Shown: positions 17,109 through 26,959, counted from the stretch's first letter. The stretch: DNA of 64,000 nt from Inquilinus sp. KBS0705 (GCA_005938025.2 VCCI02000003.1:457476-521475), one strand, 5' to 3'. The notes: generated by a model not told the origin, from the letters alone. Translations and numbers: made by a program.

Positions 17109-18175
17109 TCAGTGGTTTTTGTAAGGTGTTTTTGTATTGATGTAATGCCGATGAGCAAAAGGCTAAGCATTTGTAAAGGGTGTAAAAGTACGTTTTGCCA
17201 CGCGCTTTGCCCCGCCGATAGCGATATCATTATACGGGTAAGGATGATCAACCCTATCATCATCGCTATAAAATTAAGGTTTAAGGTCATAACTACAATA
17301 GCAGGGCCGCCAATAATTAGGGTTAAGTAAACCAAAAAACCTACTACGTTGTAATTGAAAGCCGCCAAAAAGTTTTTCCCGAAACCGTTTATTGCCTGGT
17401 TAAAGCCGGTATACATACGGCAGCTTATCATACCGTTGGCCAGTAAAGCCTCGCCGTTTAGGGCCGATGTTTTTACCAATTTCATTATTTCTACATCCTC
17501 TACTACTTTGTTTTTTACCAGCTGGTGCCATTGGTACTCGTTATAATCATCCGCCCTAAAAAGCATAAACTGCCCGCTCGCCGCCGAAAACGATACGCTT
17601 TTTGATAAAAAAACCATGCGTAGCGGTAACAGGTTTAATAGTATATAATGCATTAGCGGCACTACTATGTTTTCGCCGGGGCTGCGCATATCCTGGTTGG
17701 TAAACAGGCTTAACAAGCTTAGGCTGCGCAAATACATGCGGTGTACGGCACTATTTAAAAGCCCGTTACTCACTTTTTCGTCGGCATCTAAAAACAGGTA
17801 GTATTTGCCTGTTGCCTGCCCGGCCAATTGGTAGCAGGCAAAATTTTTACCCAGCCAGCCCTCAGGCAGGGGTTGGCCCTTTATCACTTTAAATTTTGGG
17901 TGTTCTGCTGCAAATGCTTCGCATAAGGCGTAGGTATCATCAGTAGAGCCATCGTCTAAAATAATAACCTCGTATTCTTTATAATCCTGCGCGTGGATAG
18001 ACTGTAGCAGGGCGATGATGTTTTCGGCCTCGTTACGGGCAGGGATAAGGATAGACACCTTATCGTGATAGTAGCGGCTGATGCGTGGCAGTTTAGGGTT
18101 CGACAAAAAGTTGAACAGCGTAACCGTAAAGCGCAGTATTAAAAATATAAAGGTTACTAATAGGGCAATTATCAC
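17081..18175 (-). CDS. Family 2 glycosyltransferase, CruC-like
   Basis: A 364-residue inverting GT2. An N-terminal membrane segment is followed by SILIPARNEAENI, the ILDDGSTDDT nucleotide-binding motif and YLFLDADEKV. The C-terminal third holds further membrane helices. It starts with GTG that overlaps the stop of the upstream acyltransferase (GTGA) and overlaps cruF downstream. This context suggests glycosylation of the 1'-hydroxyl of a CruF-hydrated carotenoid, as proposed for CruC. The specific substrate is inference. Confidence 0.82.
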   Translation of the reverse strand: MIIALLVTFIFLILRFTVTLFNFLSNPKLPRISRYYHDKVSILIPARNEAENIIALLQSIHAQDYKEYEVIILDDGSTDDTYALCEAFAAEHPKFKVIKGQPLPEGWLGKNFACYQLAGQATGKYYLFLDADEKVSNGLLNSAVHRMYLRSLSLLSLFTNQDMRSPGENIVVPLMHYILLNLLPLRMVFLSKSVSFSAASGQFMLFRADDYNEYQWHQLVKNKVVEDVEIMKLVKTSALNGEALLANGMISCRMYTGFNQAINGFGKNFLAAFNYNVVGFLVYLTLIIGGPAIVVMTLNLNFIAMMIGLIILTRIMISLSAGQSAWQNVLLHPLQMLSLLLIGITSIQKHLTKTTEWKGRKISI

Positions 18176-18795
18176 GCTATATCAATTTCGGTTTGTAATA
18201 GTTTGCAGGCATCATAATGTTGCTGATAATTTTTTTGCAATTCATCAAGGGTATTAGCCGTATCATCTGCCACCTTTAAGTAAACGGTTGCCGATGGCTT
18301 TTTATGTTTGAAGAACTGTACAAAACTTGCCGCAAATACCATTTGAAAACTTCCCCTTGCCTTTTGTACCAGTTTTAATATGCCTTGCTCAAAATGTATG
18401 TGGCTCACAAAGTTAGAAAACAGCTTACCCTGCGGAAACATCAGCACCAGGTTACCGGGGTTCTTTAATAATCCGGCAGCGTAATCTAAGGACAACAGTA
18501 CATCCCTTGAGTTTTTATTTACCGAAAAAGCCCCGCCATAGCGTAACATGCCTGTTTTTTGTGCCGTTTCCTGCAATATCATTACATGGAAATTCTTTTT
18601 TAGCAGCTTATCGTTCAGGTAAAACAGGATGAGACCGTCCCAGAAACTAAAGTGGTTGGCTATTAATAGCACCGACTTATTTTTATCAACCGCTATATCA
18701 TTATAAATAAACTCGTTGAAATAACCGCCTACCAGCCTTTTAACATAGGTTTTAAAAATCCAGCGCATAAAGGGGTTTGTTTTTGGGTATAACAT
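18172..18795 (-). CDS. PlsC-type acyltransferase 1
   Basis: A 207-residue LPLAT-superfamily protein. The catalytic NHFSFWD (H48, D53; HX4D) and the MFPQGKLF glycerophosphate-binding-like motif are present. Length and motif positions match its upstream neighbour exactly, indicating tandem duplication. In a cluster with a glycosyltransferase and cruF it may acylate a sugar on a carotenoid and not make phosphatidic acid (inference; CruD-like role). Confidence 0.8.
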   Translation of the reverse strand: MLYPKTNPFMRWIFKTYVKRLVGGYFNEFIYNDIAVDKNKSVLLIANHFSFWDGLILFYLNDKLLKKNFHVMILQETAQKTGMLRYGGAFSVNKNSRDVLLSLDYAAGLLKNPGNLVLMFPQGKLFSNFVSHIHFEQGILKLVQKARGSFQMVFAASFVQFFKHKKPSATVYLKVADDTANTLDELQKNYQQHYDACKLLQTEIDIA

Positions 18796-18797
18796 AC

Positions 18798-19421
18798 TTA
18801 ATGCGCCACGTTTACCTGGGCTGCCAGGGCCTGTTGATGAAAGGTGTTTATTTTTTCTGTCAGTTCCTCAAAGCTTACCTCGCCTGCCAGGCCGCAATCA
18901 AATAAATGGAAGTATACCGATGGCTTTAGGCTCTCAAAATAATCTATAAGGGCGCAGTTATATACTATCTGGCATGGGCCTTTTATGTTTTTTATCAGGC
19001 GCTCTATACCTTTTTCAACCTTAATTTCGGTAGTGTGGTTGGATATCAGTTCGCCCTGCGGGAAAACCACCACCAGGTTTTCGGGGTTGTTAAGCAAGCC
19101 GGCAGCATATTGCAACGATTTGATCATCTCGCGCGAGCTGCGATTGATAGAAAAGCCGCCAAACAGGTTAAGCAGCATGCGCTTTTGCAGGTGGTCTTCC
19201 TGCATCATAATATATAGTTTGCGGTTAAGGTGCCAATAGGCCAGGTAATTACCCCACAGGCCATCCCACCAGCTAAAATGGTTGCTAAGCAGCAATACCG
19301 AGTGGCCGGGCTTGGGTGTAAAGGGCATTACTACCAGCTGGTTAAAGGCTTTACGCATGCGGTAACGCATGTATATGGCAAACCAGTTGCTAAATAAGCT
19401 AATTCTGCGGGCGGGTATCAT
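18798..19421 (-). CDS. PlsC-type acyltransferase 2
   Basis: Also 207 residues, with NHFSWWD placing H48 and D53 at the same residue numbers as the downstream paralogue, and VFPQGELIS. The two differ clearly elsewhere, so the duplication is old. Its ATG overlaps the stop of the alpha/beta hydrolase (ATGA). Probably cytoplasmic, peripheral to the membrane. Confidence 0.8.
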   Translation of the reverse strand: MIPARRISLFSNWFAIYMRYRMRKAFNQLVVMPFTPKPGHSVLLLSNHFSWWDGLWGNYLAYWHLNRKLYIMMQEDHLQKRMLLNLFGGFSINRSSREMIKSLQYAAGLLNNPENLVVVFPQGELISNHTTEIKVEKGIERLIKNIKGPCQIVYNCALIDYFESLKPSVYFHLFDCGLAGEVSFEELTEKINTFHQQALAAQVNVAH

Positions 19422-20236
19422 TGCGGTAAATTTACTAAATACTCATCCAATTCCTTTATCACCAGCCAATGGCCCAAAGGCAGTTCGTGTACATCGGCAT
19501 TTTTTAAGGTGCCGATAAATGGTTCTGCTGCCTTTTTAGGGAACAAATTATCTTGTTTGCCAAAAATTAGCTGTGTTTTTATGTTATGCTGATTAATAAG
19601 CGCGGCTATTTTTTGGGTATCGGGTTTTAACAAGCGGATAAGGTTTAGGGTATAATAAACATCCTGCCGCTTTTGTTCGGTATCAATTTCGTTATAGGCT
19701 ATGTTAAAAAGGCTTTGGTCTATAAAACCGATTTTTTTTAGGTTTTTGAGCAATGCAGGCGCTAGCCATTTACTTTTACATACCCGCCTGAACAGGTATT
19801 TACCCCAGTGTTTATTCAGCAAAATATCAAAGCCCTTGTAAACCGACAAACCATCGGGTGCCATTAGTATAACCTCATCTATCAGGTCGGCGTACTCCTC
19901 AACCAGTATCAGCGCCAGGTTGGCACCTATCGAATAGCCCATTACGCTAAAGCGCTGCCTGCCGTAAATTTTAAACCATTCCTCTACATAGGCTTTAACC
20001 ATAGTTTTGGGCATGCCGGCTATTATTTGCTTTTCGGACCAGCCATTCAACGTGCTCTGGCCATGAAAAAAATGATCAAAGCCGTAAACATGGTATTGTT
20101 GCAATATCGATCTCTCCAATACATGGAATTGCCTGCCCGTCATCCCATATCCATGAAAAGCCAGCATAGGTTTGCTGCCTGTGCCGTATTCGTGGTAATG
20201 CGCTTTGCCTAATGCCGGTATATTTAAAAAACCCAT
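19418..20236 (-). CDS. Alpha/beta hydrolase heading the carotenoid block
   Basis: About 272 residues. The oxyanion strand LAFHGYGMTG, nucleophile elbow VMGYSIGA, acid in FGKQDNLFP and His in LPLGHWLVIKELDEYL are all recognisable. The start is uncertain: ATG at 20236 is chosen, while a TTG three codons upstream (20245) is also in frame. It is the first of five overlapping or nearly touching genes. Its role in pigment assembly, if any, is unknown; it could remove or transfer acyl groups. Confidence 0.8.
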   Translation of the reverse strand: MGFLNIPALGKAHYHEYGTGSKPMLAFHGYGMTGRQFHVLERSILQQYHVYGFDHFFHGQSTLNGWSEKQIIAGMPKTMVKAYVEEWFKIYGRQRFSVMGYSIGANLALILVEEYADLIDEVILMAPDGLSVYKGFDILLNKHWGKYLFRRVCKSKWLAPALLKNLKKIGFIDQSLFNIAYNEIDTEQKRQDVYYTLNLIRLLKPDTQKIAALINQHNIKTQLIFGKQDNLFPKKAAEPFIGTLKNADVHELPLGHWLVIKELDEYLVNLPQ

Positions 20237-20294
20237 TGGTGGCAATATTAATAAATAAATGGTTGGATTTTGCGGCGAACTATTATTTCACCCC

Positions 20295-20435
20295 GTAGAG
20301 CGCGATACTTCGCGTCTCCTCTGTAACGGTCGCGATATGCAAAATCCTTTAATCCTCCAATCAAGCAAATCAAGGTTCAGACAATAAAGGTGCGAAGTAT
20401 CGCACCTCTACAGCAAATCAAGGTTCAAACAAAGG
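20295..20435. repeat. Inverted palindromic repeat pair (GTAGAG-GCGATACTTCGC type)
   Basis: GTAGAGCGCGATACTTCGCG (20295-20314) reappears inverted at 20389-20411 around the perfect palindrome GGTGCGAAGTATCGCACC (20389-20406). Two direct copies of GCAAATCAAGGTTCA (from 20364 and 20413) bracket the second one. It fills the spacer between waaA and the alpha/beta hydrolase and is probably a REP/MITE-type element. Confidence 0.7.
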
Positions 20436-20483
20436 CGCGGTAAAAAAATCAACGCTATCCTATAATCACAAAAAATCAGCGGT

Positions 20484-21710
20484 TCAGACTTCCTGCGGAT
20501 GCTTCTCTCTTATATACCTCACGATCGTCTCAGTTGCTCCTACGTTTTTTAGCACATAATTATATGCCAGCGCACCTGCCGATTTTCGATAGGCTTCGTC
20601 GCTCATTAGGTTGGTAGCGGTTATTTTAAGCTCGTCGGCACTGGTAATGCTAAACCCGGCTTTAAGGCTTATAAGGTCGTGGGCCTCTTTAAATTTGTGG
20701 TAATTAGGGCCAAACAGCACCGGTAAGCCAAAAGCGGCAGCCTCCAGGGTGTTATGTATGCCCGCGCCAAAGCCCCCGCCTATGTAAGCTATATTGGCGT
20801 ACTGGTAAAGCGACGATAGCATGCCTATATTGTCAATAATTAAAGTTTGCAGTTGGTGGTTGGCAGCTGGCAGTTGCGAATAACGAATTGCCGAACCAGC
20901 CGGTAATAACCCTATCAGGTTGTTTAATTTGTCCTCGCCAATTTCGTGCGGGGCAATAATAAATTTCCATTCGGGATGCAGTTTAATAAGGGCGGCCAAT
21001 AGCTTTTCGTCGGCGGGCCAGGTGCTGCCGGCTATAAACAATGGGTGCCCATTGCGGAATGTTTCAATTTCGGGCAGCTGTTTAGGCTGCAAGGCATTGG
21101 CCCACACCCTGTCAAATCGGGTATCGCCGCTAATGGTTACATTGGTTATGCCGTTATAGTGTAACAGGTGTTTCGAGGCGATATCCTGCACAAAAAGCCA
21201 GGTTACCATTTTAAGCATTTTACGATGCAGGCCGCCATACCATTTAAAAAACACCTGGTTGGGCCTAAAAATGGTCGATATCATATACAGGGGTATATGT
21301 TGTTTATGCAGCTCGTTAAAATAATGGTACCAGTATTCGTATTTGGTAAAAATGGCCATTACGGGCCTTATAGCGCTAATAAACTCACCGGCGTTACGGG
21401 CGGTATCAAGGGGTAAATAATAAACCGCGTTTGCTAAAGGGGTGTTTTTGCGTATCTCATATCCTGATGGAGAAAAAAAGGTAACAACAATAGGATGTTC
21501 GGGGTATAAAAGCCTCATTTTTTCGAGCACGGGGCGGCCCTGTTCAAACTCGCCCAAAGAAGCGAAATGAAACCAAATGCTTGATTTTAAGTGATTTACA
21601 TGCTGATTTTTGCGCCCGCTTACCCATAGTTTTGCCTTATTGTTAAACGTGGCAACAAAATAGAGCAGATTGTAGTATACAGAGATTCCGAAGTTGTATA
21701 GTAACAGCAT
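20484..21710 (-). CDS. waaA: 3-deoxy-D-manno-octulosonic acid transferase (WaaA/KdtA)
   Basis: A 408-residue GT30 enzyme transferring Kdo to lipid A. An N-terminal hydrophobic anchor precedes IWFHFASLGEFEQGRPVLE with the catalytic Glu region, and the C-terminal domain has IIAPHEIGEDKL, YIGGGFGAGIHNTLEAAAFGLPVLFGPNYHKFKEA. Around 20844-20880 the coding DNA reads GTTTGCAGTTGGTGGTTGGC, like the intergenic word repeats, encoding the insert-like PAANHQLQT. It diverges from ugd. KdsC at 12 kb makes its substrate. Confidence 0.93.
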   Translation of the reverse strand: MLLLYNFGISVYYNLLYFVATFNNKAKLWVSGRKNQHVNHLKSSIWFHFASLGEFEQGRPVLEKMRLLYPEHPIVVTFFSPSGYEIRKNTPLANAVYYLPLDTARNAGEFISAIRPVMAIFTKYEYWYHYFNELHKQHIPLYMISTIFRPNQVFFKWYGGLHRKMLKMVTWLFVQDIASKHLLHYNGITNVTISGDTRFDRVWANALQPKQLPEIETFRNGHPLFIAGSTWPADEKLLAALIKLHPEWKFIIAPHEIGEDKLNNLIGLLPAGSAIRYSQLPAANHQLQTLIIDNIGMLSSLYQYANIAYIGGGFGAGIHNTLEAAAFGLPVLFGPNYHKFKEAHDLISLKAGFSITSADELKITATNLMSDEAYRKSAGALAYNYVLKNVGATETIVRYIREKHPQEV

Positions 21711-21776
21711 TTTTTCGATTATGAATTATTATCTTCGTCGGGCATAAAAGTAATATATTAACCCAAAAATAAAATT

Positions 21777-23087
21777 ATGAAAATAGCTGTCGTAGGAACA
21801 GGTTATGTAGGCTTAGTAACAGGCACATGTTTAGCAGAGACCGGTAACGAAGTTACTTGTGTTGATATTAACGAGCAAAAGGTAAAAATGATGCAGGAAG
21901 GCAAGCTGCCTATTTACGAGCCTGGGTTAGAATTACTTTTCCACCGTAACATTAGCCAAAAGCGGTTATTGTTTACCAGCAACCTTGCCGAAGCGATAGC
22001 TGACGCTAAAATTATTTTCCTGGCGTTACCAACCCCTCCGGGTGGTGATGGCTCGGCCGATCTTAGTTATGTATTGGGTGCCGCTAAGGATATTGCCAAA
22101 TTAATTACCGACTATAAAGTTATCGTAACCAAATCTACCGTGCCGGTTGGCACTGCCGATAAGGTTACCGCGGTTATAAAAGCAAACACCAATGTAGAGT
22201 GCGCGGTGGTATCAAACCCCGAGTTTTTACGCGAAGGTGTAGCTGTTGAAGACTTTATGAAACCCGACCGTGTAGTTGTAGGTACTACCGACGAACGTGC
22301 CCGCAAATTAATGGCGGAGCTATATGGACCATACGTACGCCAGGGTAACCCGGTGATATTTATGGACGAGCGTTCGTCTGAATTAACAAAATACGCTGCC
22401 AACTCTTTCCTGGCTACTAAAATATCATTCATGAACGAGGTAGCTAACCTTTGCGAATTGGTTGGTGCCGATGTTGATATGGTGCGCCGTGGTATTGGTG
22501 CCGATAACCGCATTGGTAACCGCTTCCTGTTTTCGGGTATTGGTTATGGTGGTAGCTGTTTCCCTAAGGATGTGCAGGCTTTGGCAAAATCGGCCGAAGA
22601 GAATAAATACGACTTTAAGATCCTTAACTCGGTTATGGATGTTAACGAGATACAGAAAAAAGTACTGGTTGAAAAACTGCGCAAATATTACAAAGGTGAC
22701 CTTAAAGGCAAAACATTTGCCATGTGGGGCCTGGCCTTTAAACCGGAGACCGACGATATACGCGAAGCACCGGCGTTGTATATAATAGATGAATTGTTAA
22801 AAGAAGGCGCTACCGTTAAGGTTTTTGACCCGGAAGGAATGAAAAACGTTAAAGCCCTGATAGGCGACAAAATTACTTACGGCGAAGACCCATATAGCAT
22901 TACCGAAGGTGCAGACGCCTTATTGATAGTTACAGAGTGGTCGTTATTCCGTACCCCTGATTTTGACAGACTGGCTGATAATTTAAAAGCCAAAGTTATT
23001 TTTGATGGCCGTAACCTTTACGACCTGCAAAAAATGATTGACTGTGGTTTTTATTATAACAGCATAGGTAGAAAAGTAATAAGCTAA
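21777..23087 (+). CDS. ugd: UDP-glucose 6-dehydrogenase
   Basis: A 436-residue NAD-dependent enzyme making UDP-glucuronate. Rossmann start [15 protein letters not shown], and catalytic C261 in [10 protein letters not shown]. The stop TAA shares its last A with the ATG of the next gene, which uses its product, so translation is coupled. It heads a five-gene nucleotide-sugar operon. Confidence 0.96.
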   Translation: MKIAVVGTGYVGLVTGTCLAETGNEVTCVDINEQKVKMMQEGKLPIYEPGLELLFHRNISQKRLLFTSNLAEAIADAKIIFLALPTPPGGDGSADLSYVLGAAKDIAKLITDYKVIVTKSTVPVGTADKVTAVIKANTNVECAVVSNPEFLREGVAVEDFMKPDRVVVGTTDERARKLMAELYGPYVRQGNPVIFMDERSSELTKYAANSFLATKISFMNEVANLCELVGADVDMVRRGIGADNRIGNRFLFSGIGYGGSCFPKDVQALAKSAEENKYDFKILNSVMDVNEIQKKVLVEKLRKYYKGDLKGKTFAMWGLAFKPETDDIREAPALYIIDELLKEGATVKVFDPEGMKNVKALIGDKITYGEDPYSITEGADALLIVTEWSLFRTPDFDRLADNLKAKVIFDGRNLYDLQKMIDCGFYYNSIGRKVIS

Positions 23088-24076
23088 TGGCACGTAAACG
23101 CATATTAATTACCGGCGCCGCCGGCTTTTTGGGCTCGCATTTATGCGACAGGTTCGTAGCCGAAGATTTTCATGTAATTGCCATGGACAACCTGATAACA
23201 GGCGACCTGCGCAATATTGAACACTTGTTTAAACTGGAAAACTTTGAGTTTTATAACCACGATGTATCTACGTTTGTGCATGTGCCCGGCGAGCTGAATT
23301 ATATATTGCACTTTGCATCGCCAGCCAGCCCTATAGATTATTTGAAAATACCTATCCAAACCTTAAAGGTAGGTAGTTTAGGTACACACAACCTGTTAGG
23401 TTTGGCCCGTGCAAAAAACGCGCGTATGCTTATTGCCTCAACATCCGAAATTTATGGCGACCCAACCGTTAACCCGCAACCCGAAGAATATTGGGGTAAC
23501 GTTAACACTGTTGGTCCGCGTGGTGTATATGACGAAGCCAAGCGTTTCCAGGAATCTATCACCATGGCTTATCATACGTTTCATGGTTTAGAAACCCGCA
23601 TCGTACGTATATTTAATACTTATGGCCCGCGCATGCGCCTAAATGATGGCCGTGTGTTACCTGCCTTTATTGGCCAGGCTATAAGGGGCGAGGATCTGAC
23701 CGTATTTGGAGATGGTTCGCAAACCCGCTCTTTTTGTTACGTAAGCGACCTGATAGAAGGTATTTACCGCTTGTTGTTTAGCGATTACGCTTACCCGGTA
23801 AATATTGGTAACCCAAGCGAGATCACCATAAAAGAATTTGGCGAGGAAATAATTAAGCTAACAGGCACCAACCAAAAAATGGTTTATAAAGACCTGCCGG
23901 TTGATGACCCTAAGCAACGCCAACCCGATATTACCAAAGCAAGGGAACTTTTGGGTTGGGAACCAAAAGTATCAAGGCAGGAAGGGTTAAAAATTACGTA
24001 TGAGTACTTCAAATCACTCCCGCAGGAAGTTATTGAAAAGGTTGAGCATAAAGACTTTGCTACCTTTAATAAATAA
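23087..24076 (+). CDS. UDP-glucuronate decarboxylase (UDP-xylose synthase)
   Basis: A 329-residue extended SDR. The NAD site is [12 protein letters not shown]; the catalytic triad lies in [10 protein letters not shown] and [10 protein letters not shown] (YxxxK). [22 protein letters not shown] is characteristic of UXS. It converts UDP-glucuronate from the preceding gene to UDP-xylose for surface polysaccharide. Confidence 0.93.
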   Translation: MARKRILITGAAGFLGSHLCDRFVAEDFHVIAMDNLITGDLRNIEHLFKLENFEFYNHDVSTFVHVPGELNYILHFASPASPIDYLKIPIQTLKVGSLGTHNLLGLARAKNARMLIASTSEIYGDPTVNPQPEEYWGNVNTVGPRGVYDEAKRFQESITMAYHTFHGLETRIVRIFNTYGPRMRLNDGRVLPAFIGQAIRGEDLTVFGDGSQTRSFCYVSDLIEGIYRLLFSDYAYPVNIGNPSEITIKEFGEEIIKLTGTNQKMVYKDLPVDDPKQRQPDITKARELLGWEPKVSRQEGLKITYEYFKSLPQEVIEKVEHKDFATFNK

Positions 24077-24085
24077 TAAAATTGT

Positions 24086-24110
24086 AAGGCTTAACTTTGG
24101 TTAAGCTTTA
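24086..24110 (+). terminator. Weak hairpin between uxs and galE
   Basis: AAGGCTTAAC pairs with GTTAAGCTTT around four bases. No T run follows, and the stem overlaps TAACTTTG (24092-24099), a -7 match ending 28 bases before galE. It may be partial termination or an internal promoter. Confidence 0.4.
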
Positions 24111-24127
24111 CTTGTTAAATAGCATCT

Positions 24128-25147
24128 ATGAAAATATTAGTTACAGGTGGTTTAGGCTTCATTGGCTCGCATACAGTTGTAGAACTGGTTAATGCAGGGT
24201 ATGAGCCCATAATTGTTGATGACCTGTCAAACTCCAGCATTAAAATATTAGACCAGCTTGCCCGTATAATAGGCTATAAGCCCGCTTTTACCCAGTTGGA
24301 CCTGAGCGACGAAAAGGCTGTTTTTGATTTTGCCGCAAGCCAGCCCGATGTTGCCGGTATCATTCATTTTGCCGCCTTTAAGGCCGTGGGCGAATCGGTA
24401 GCCTTGCCTTTAAAATACTATCGCAACAACTTTTATTCGTTGCTAAATGTGCTGAATGCATACAATGGCAAACAGTTGAACTTTGTATTTTCATCAAGCT
24501 GTACCGTTTATGGCCAACCTGCTAAATTACCGGTAACGGAGGATGCACCCGTACAGCCTGCCGAATCGCCGTATGGCAACACCAAGCAAATAGCCGAAGA
24601 GATATTGAAAGACATGGTTGCCGCCGGCACCAAATATAAAGTAGCATCGTTGCGTTATTTTAACCCGGTTGGCGCGCACCAAACCGCTTTAATTGGCGAA
24701 TTGCCAATAGGCGTGCCACAAAACCTGGTACCCTTTATTACCCAAACCGCGGCAGGCAAGCGCGAAAAGCTGACCGTTTTTGGCGATACCTATAATACAC
24801 CAGACGGAAGTTGCATTCGCGACTATATACACGTAGTTGATTTGGCCAGGGCACACGTTGCCGCCCTTAAGCTAATGGAAAACGATAGCTACCAGGGTTA
24901 TGATGTATTTAACCTGGGGACGGGTAAAGGTTCGTCGGTTTTAGAAGTAATAAAGGCTTTTGAGCAGGTAACAGGTATTAAGCTAAACTACCAGATAGGG
25001 CCTGCCCGTAGCGGCGATGTAGAACAAGTTTGGGGAGATGTGACAAAATCCACCCAGGTATTAAAATGGAAAACAGAACTGGACCTGGATGCCATGATGG
25101 CATCTGCATGGGCCTGGGAAAAATATTTAATGGAAAACCCGTTGTAA
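24128..25147 (+). CDS. galE: UDP-glucose 4-epimerase
   Basis: A 339-residue extended SDR. NAD site VTGGLGFIGSHT, FSSSCTVYGQP, catalytic SPYGNTK, and the NP(V)GAHQTALIGELPIGVPQNL segment typical of GalE. It interconverts UDP-glucose and UDP-galactose. It lies 51 bases after uxs and 13 before rfbB. Confidence 0.95.
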   Translation: MKILVTGGLGFIGSHTVVELVNAGYEPIIVDDLSNSSIKILDQLARIIGYKPAFTQLDLSDEKAVFDFAASQPDVAGIIHFAAFKAVGESVALPLKYYRNNFYSLLNVLNAYNGKQLNFVFSSSCTVYGQPAKLPVTEDAPVQPAESPYGNTKQIAEEILKDMVAAGTKYKVASLRYFNPVGAHQTALIGELPIGVPQNLVPFITQTAAGKREKLTVFGDTYNTPDGSCIRDYIHVVDLARAHVAALKLMENDSYQGYDVFNLGTGKGSSVLEVIKAFEQVTGIKLNYQIGPARSGDVEQVWGDVTKSTQVLKWKTELDLDAMMASAWAWEKYLMENPL

Positions 25148-25160
25148 TACGGATATCAGC

Positions 25161-26213
25161 ATGAAAAAAATAATAATTACCGGCGGGGCCGGCTTCATAG
25201 GTTCGCACGTGGTAAGGCGTTTTGTAACTACTTACCCCAATTACCAAATCATCAATCTGGATAAATTAACCTATGCGGGCAACCTGGCTAATTTAAAGGA
25301 TATTGAACACCTGCCCAATTACCGCTTTGTAAAAGGTGATATAGTTGACCTGGAGTTTATAAATAATTTGTTTGAAACCGAGCAGCCGGATGCGGTGATA
25401 CATTTGGCAGCCGAATCGCATGTTGACCGTTCTATCACCAACCCGCTGGAGTTTGTGATGACCAACGTAGTAGGTACAGTTAACCTGCTTAATGCTGCAA
25501 AAAACATTTGGAAGGGTAATTACAACAGCAAACGCTTTTACCATGTATCAACCGATGAGGTTTACGGCACATTAGGCGATACGGATATGTTCACCGAAGA
25601 AACCGCTTACGACCCGCACTCGCCCTACTCGGCATCAAAGGCAAGCTCAGATCACTTTGTAAGGGCCTACCACGATACTTACGGTATTGATACCGTAATA
25701 TCTAACTGCTCAAACAATTATGGCTCGTACCACTTCCCCGAGAAGCTGATACCCCTTGCCATACATAATATAAAACAATTAAAGCCTGTACCAGTTTATG
25801 GCAAAGGCGAGAACATACGCGACTGGCTTTGGGTTGAGGACCATGCCAGGGCCATTGATGTGATATTTCATAAAGCGGCTACCGGCACTACCTATAATAT
25901 TGGCGGCCACAACGAGTGGAAGAACATTGACCTGATTAACCTGTTGTGCAGTATATTGGATAAAAAATTGGGCCGGGAAGCGGGTGAATCGGCCAAACTG
26001 ATCACATATGTAACAGACAGGGCCGGGCACGACTTGCGTTATGCAATTGATGCTACCAAACTGAAGAATGAGCTTGGCTGGGAACCGTCTATTACTTTTG
26101 AAGTAGGGTTAGAAAAAACTGTAGACTGGTACCTGAATAACGAGGAATGGTTAAACGACGTAACATCGGGCCATTATCAGGAATACTACATGGAGCAATA
26201 TAATAACCGATAA
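25161..26213 (+). CDS. rfbB: dTDP-glucose 4,6-dehydratase
   Basis: A 350-residue extended SDR. ITGGAGFIGSHVVRRF, HLAAESHVDRSI, HVSTDEVYGTLGD with the Asp-Glu catalytic pair, and SPYSASKASSDH. It makes the 4-keto-6-deoxy intermediate for dTDP-rhamnose or related sugars. No rfbA, C or D is present in the window, so the remaining steps must lie elsewhere. Confidence 0.95.
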   Translation: MKKIIITGGAGFIGSHVVRRFVTTYPNYQIINLDKLTYAGNLANLKDIEHLPNYRFVKGDIVDLEFINNLFETEQPDAVIHLAAESHVDRSITNPLEFVMTNVVGTVNLLNAAKNIWKGNYNSKRFYHVSTDEVYGTLGDTDMFTEETAYDPHSPYSASKASSDHFVRAYHDTYGIDTVISNCSNNYGSYHFPEKLIPLAIHNIKQLKPVPVYGKGENIRDWLWVEDHARAIDVIFHKAATGTTYNIGGHNEWKNIDLINLLCSILDKKLGREAGESAKLITYVTDRAGHDLRYAIDATKLKNELGWEPSITFEVGLEKTVDWYLNNEEWLNDVTSGHYQEYYMEQYNNR

Positions 26214-26215
26214 GG

Positions 26216-26959
26216 ATGTTTGGATTATTTAAGAAGAAGAAAGCGGAAGTAAGAGAAGCACCTGATTTTAATTATAGTTCGATTGTTACGGACATGCATT
26301 CGCATGTGTTGCCCGGAATTGACGATGGCGCGCAAACTCCAGAAGAATCAATTGTTCTGATCAAAAAAATGATGGAACTGGGGATAAAGAAAATTATCGC
26401 CACACCACATATTATGGTAGATTATTACCGGAACGATGCCGAATCTATCAACAATGCCCTTGCCATTTTAAAGCAGGAACTGCAAAACCAGCAAATTGAT
26501 ATTGATATTTCGGCAGCAGCCGAGCATTACTTTGACGAGACCTTTGAAAAACGCGTTGATGACCGCAAGGTGTTAACCATGGGCGATAATTATGTGTTGT
26601 TCGAGTTTTCGTTCATCACCCCGCCACCCAACGCTGTAAAGGTTATACAAAAAATGAGGAGCATGGGCTACAAACCCATACTGGCCCACCCCGAGCGTTA
26701 TAACTACATGAATTTAGATCAGCTGAAAACCATACGCTCGTATGGCTGTAACCTGCAACTGAATACTATATCGTTAACCGGGTATTATGGCAAAACCAGC
26801 AAAAAAATGGCCGAGGACCTGGTAGATAACCAAATGGTAGATTTTATATCGAGCGATATGCACCACCCCCGCCATGCCCAGGCATTGCAGGATGCCTTAA
26901 GCATGCCCTACCTGGAAACCCTGCTGTTTAACTACCCCCTTAAAAACGTGATGCTTTAG
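26216..26959 (+). CDS. CpsB/YwqE-type PHP protein tyrosine phosphatase
   Basis: A 247-residue PHP-domain metallo-phosphatase. Motif DMHSHVLPGIDDGAQTPEES (D26, H28, H30) and further ligands in PHIMVDYY, AEHYFD, AHPERY and SSDMHHPRHA. The family dephosphorylates bacterial tyrosine kinases that control capsule export; no such kinase is in the window. It starts 2 bases after rfbB. Confidence 0.9.
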   Translation: MFGLFKKKKAEVREAPDFNYSSIVTDMHSHVLPGIDDGAQTPEESIVLIKKMMELGIKKIIATPHIMVDYYRNDAESINNALAILKQELQNQQIDIDISAAAEHYFDETFEKRVDDRKVLTMGDNYVLFEFSFITPPPNAVKVIQKMRSMGYKPILAHPERYNYMNLDQLKTIRSYGCNLQLNTISLTGYYGKTSKKMAEDLVDNQMVDFISSDMHHPRHAQALQDALSMPYLETLLFNYPLKNVML

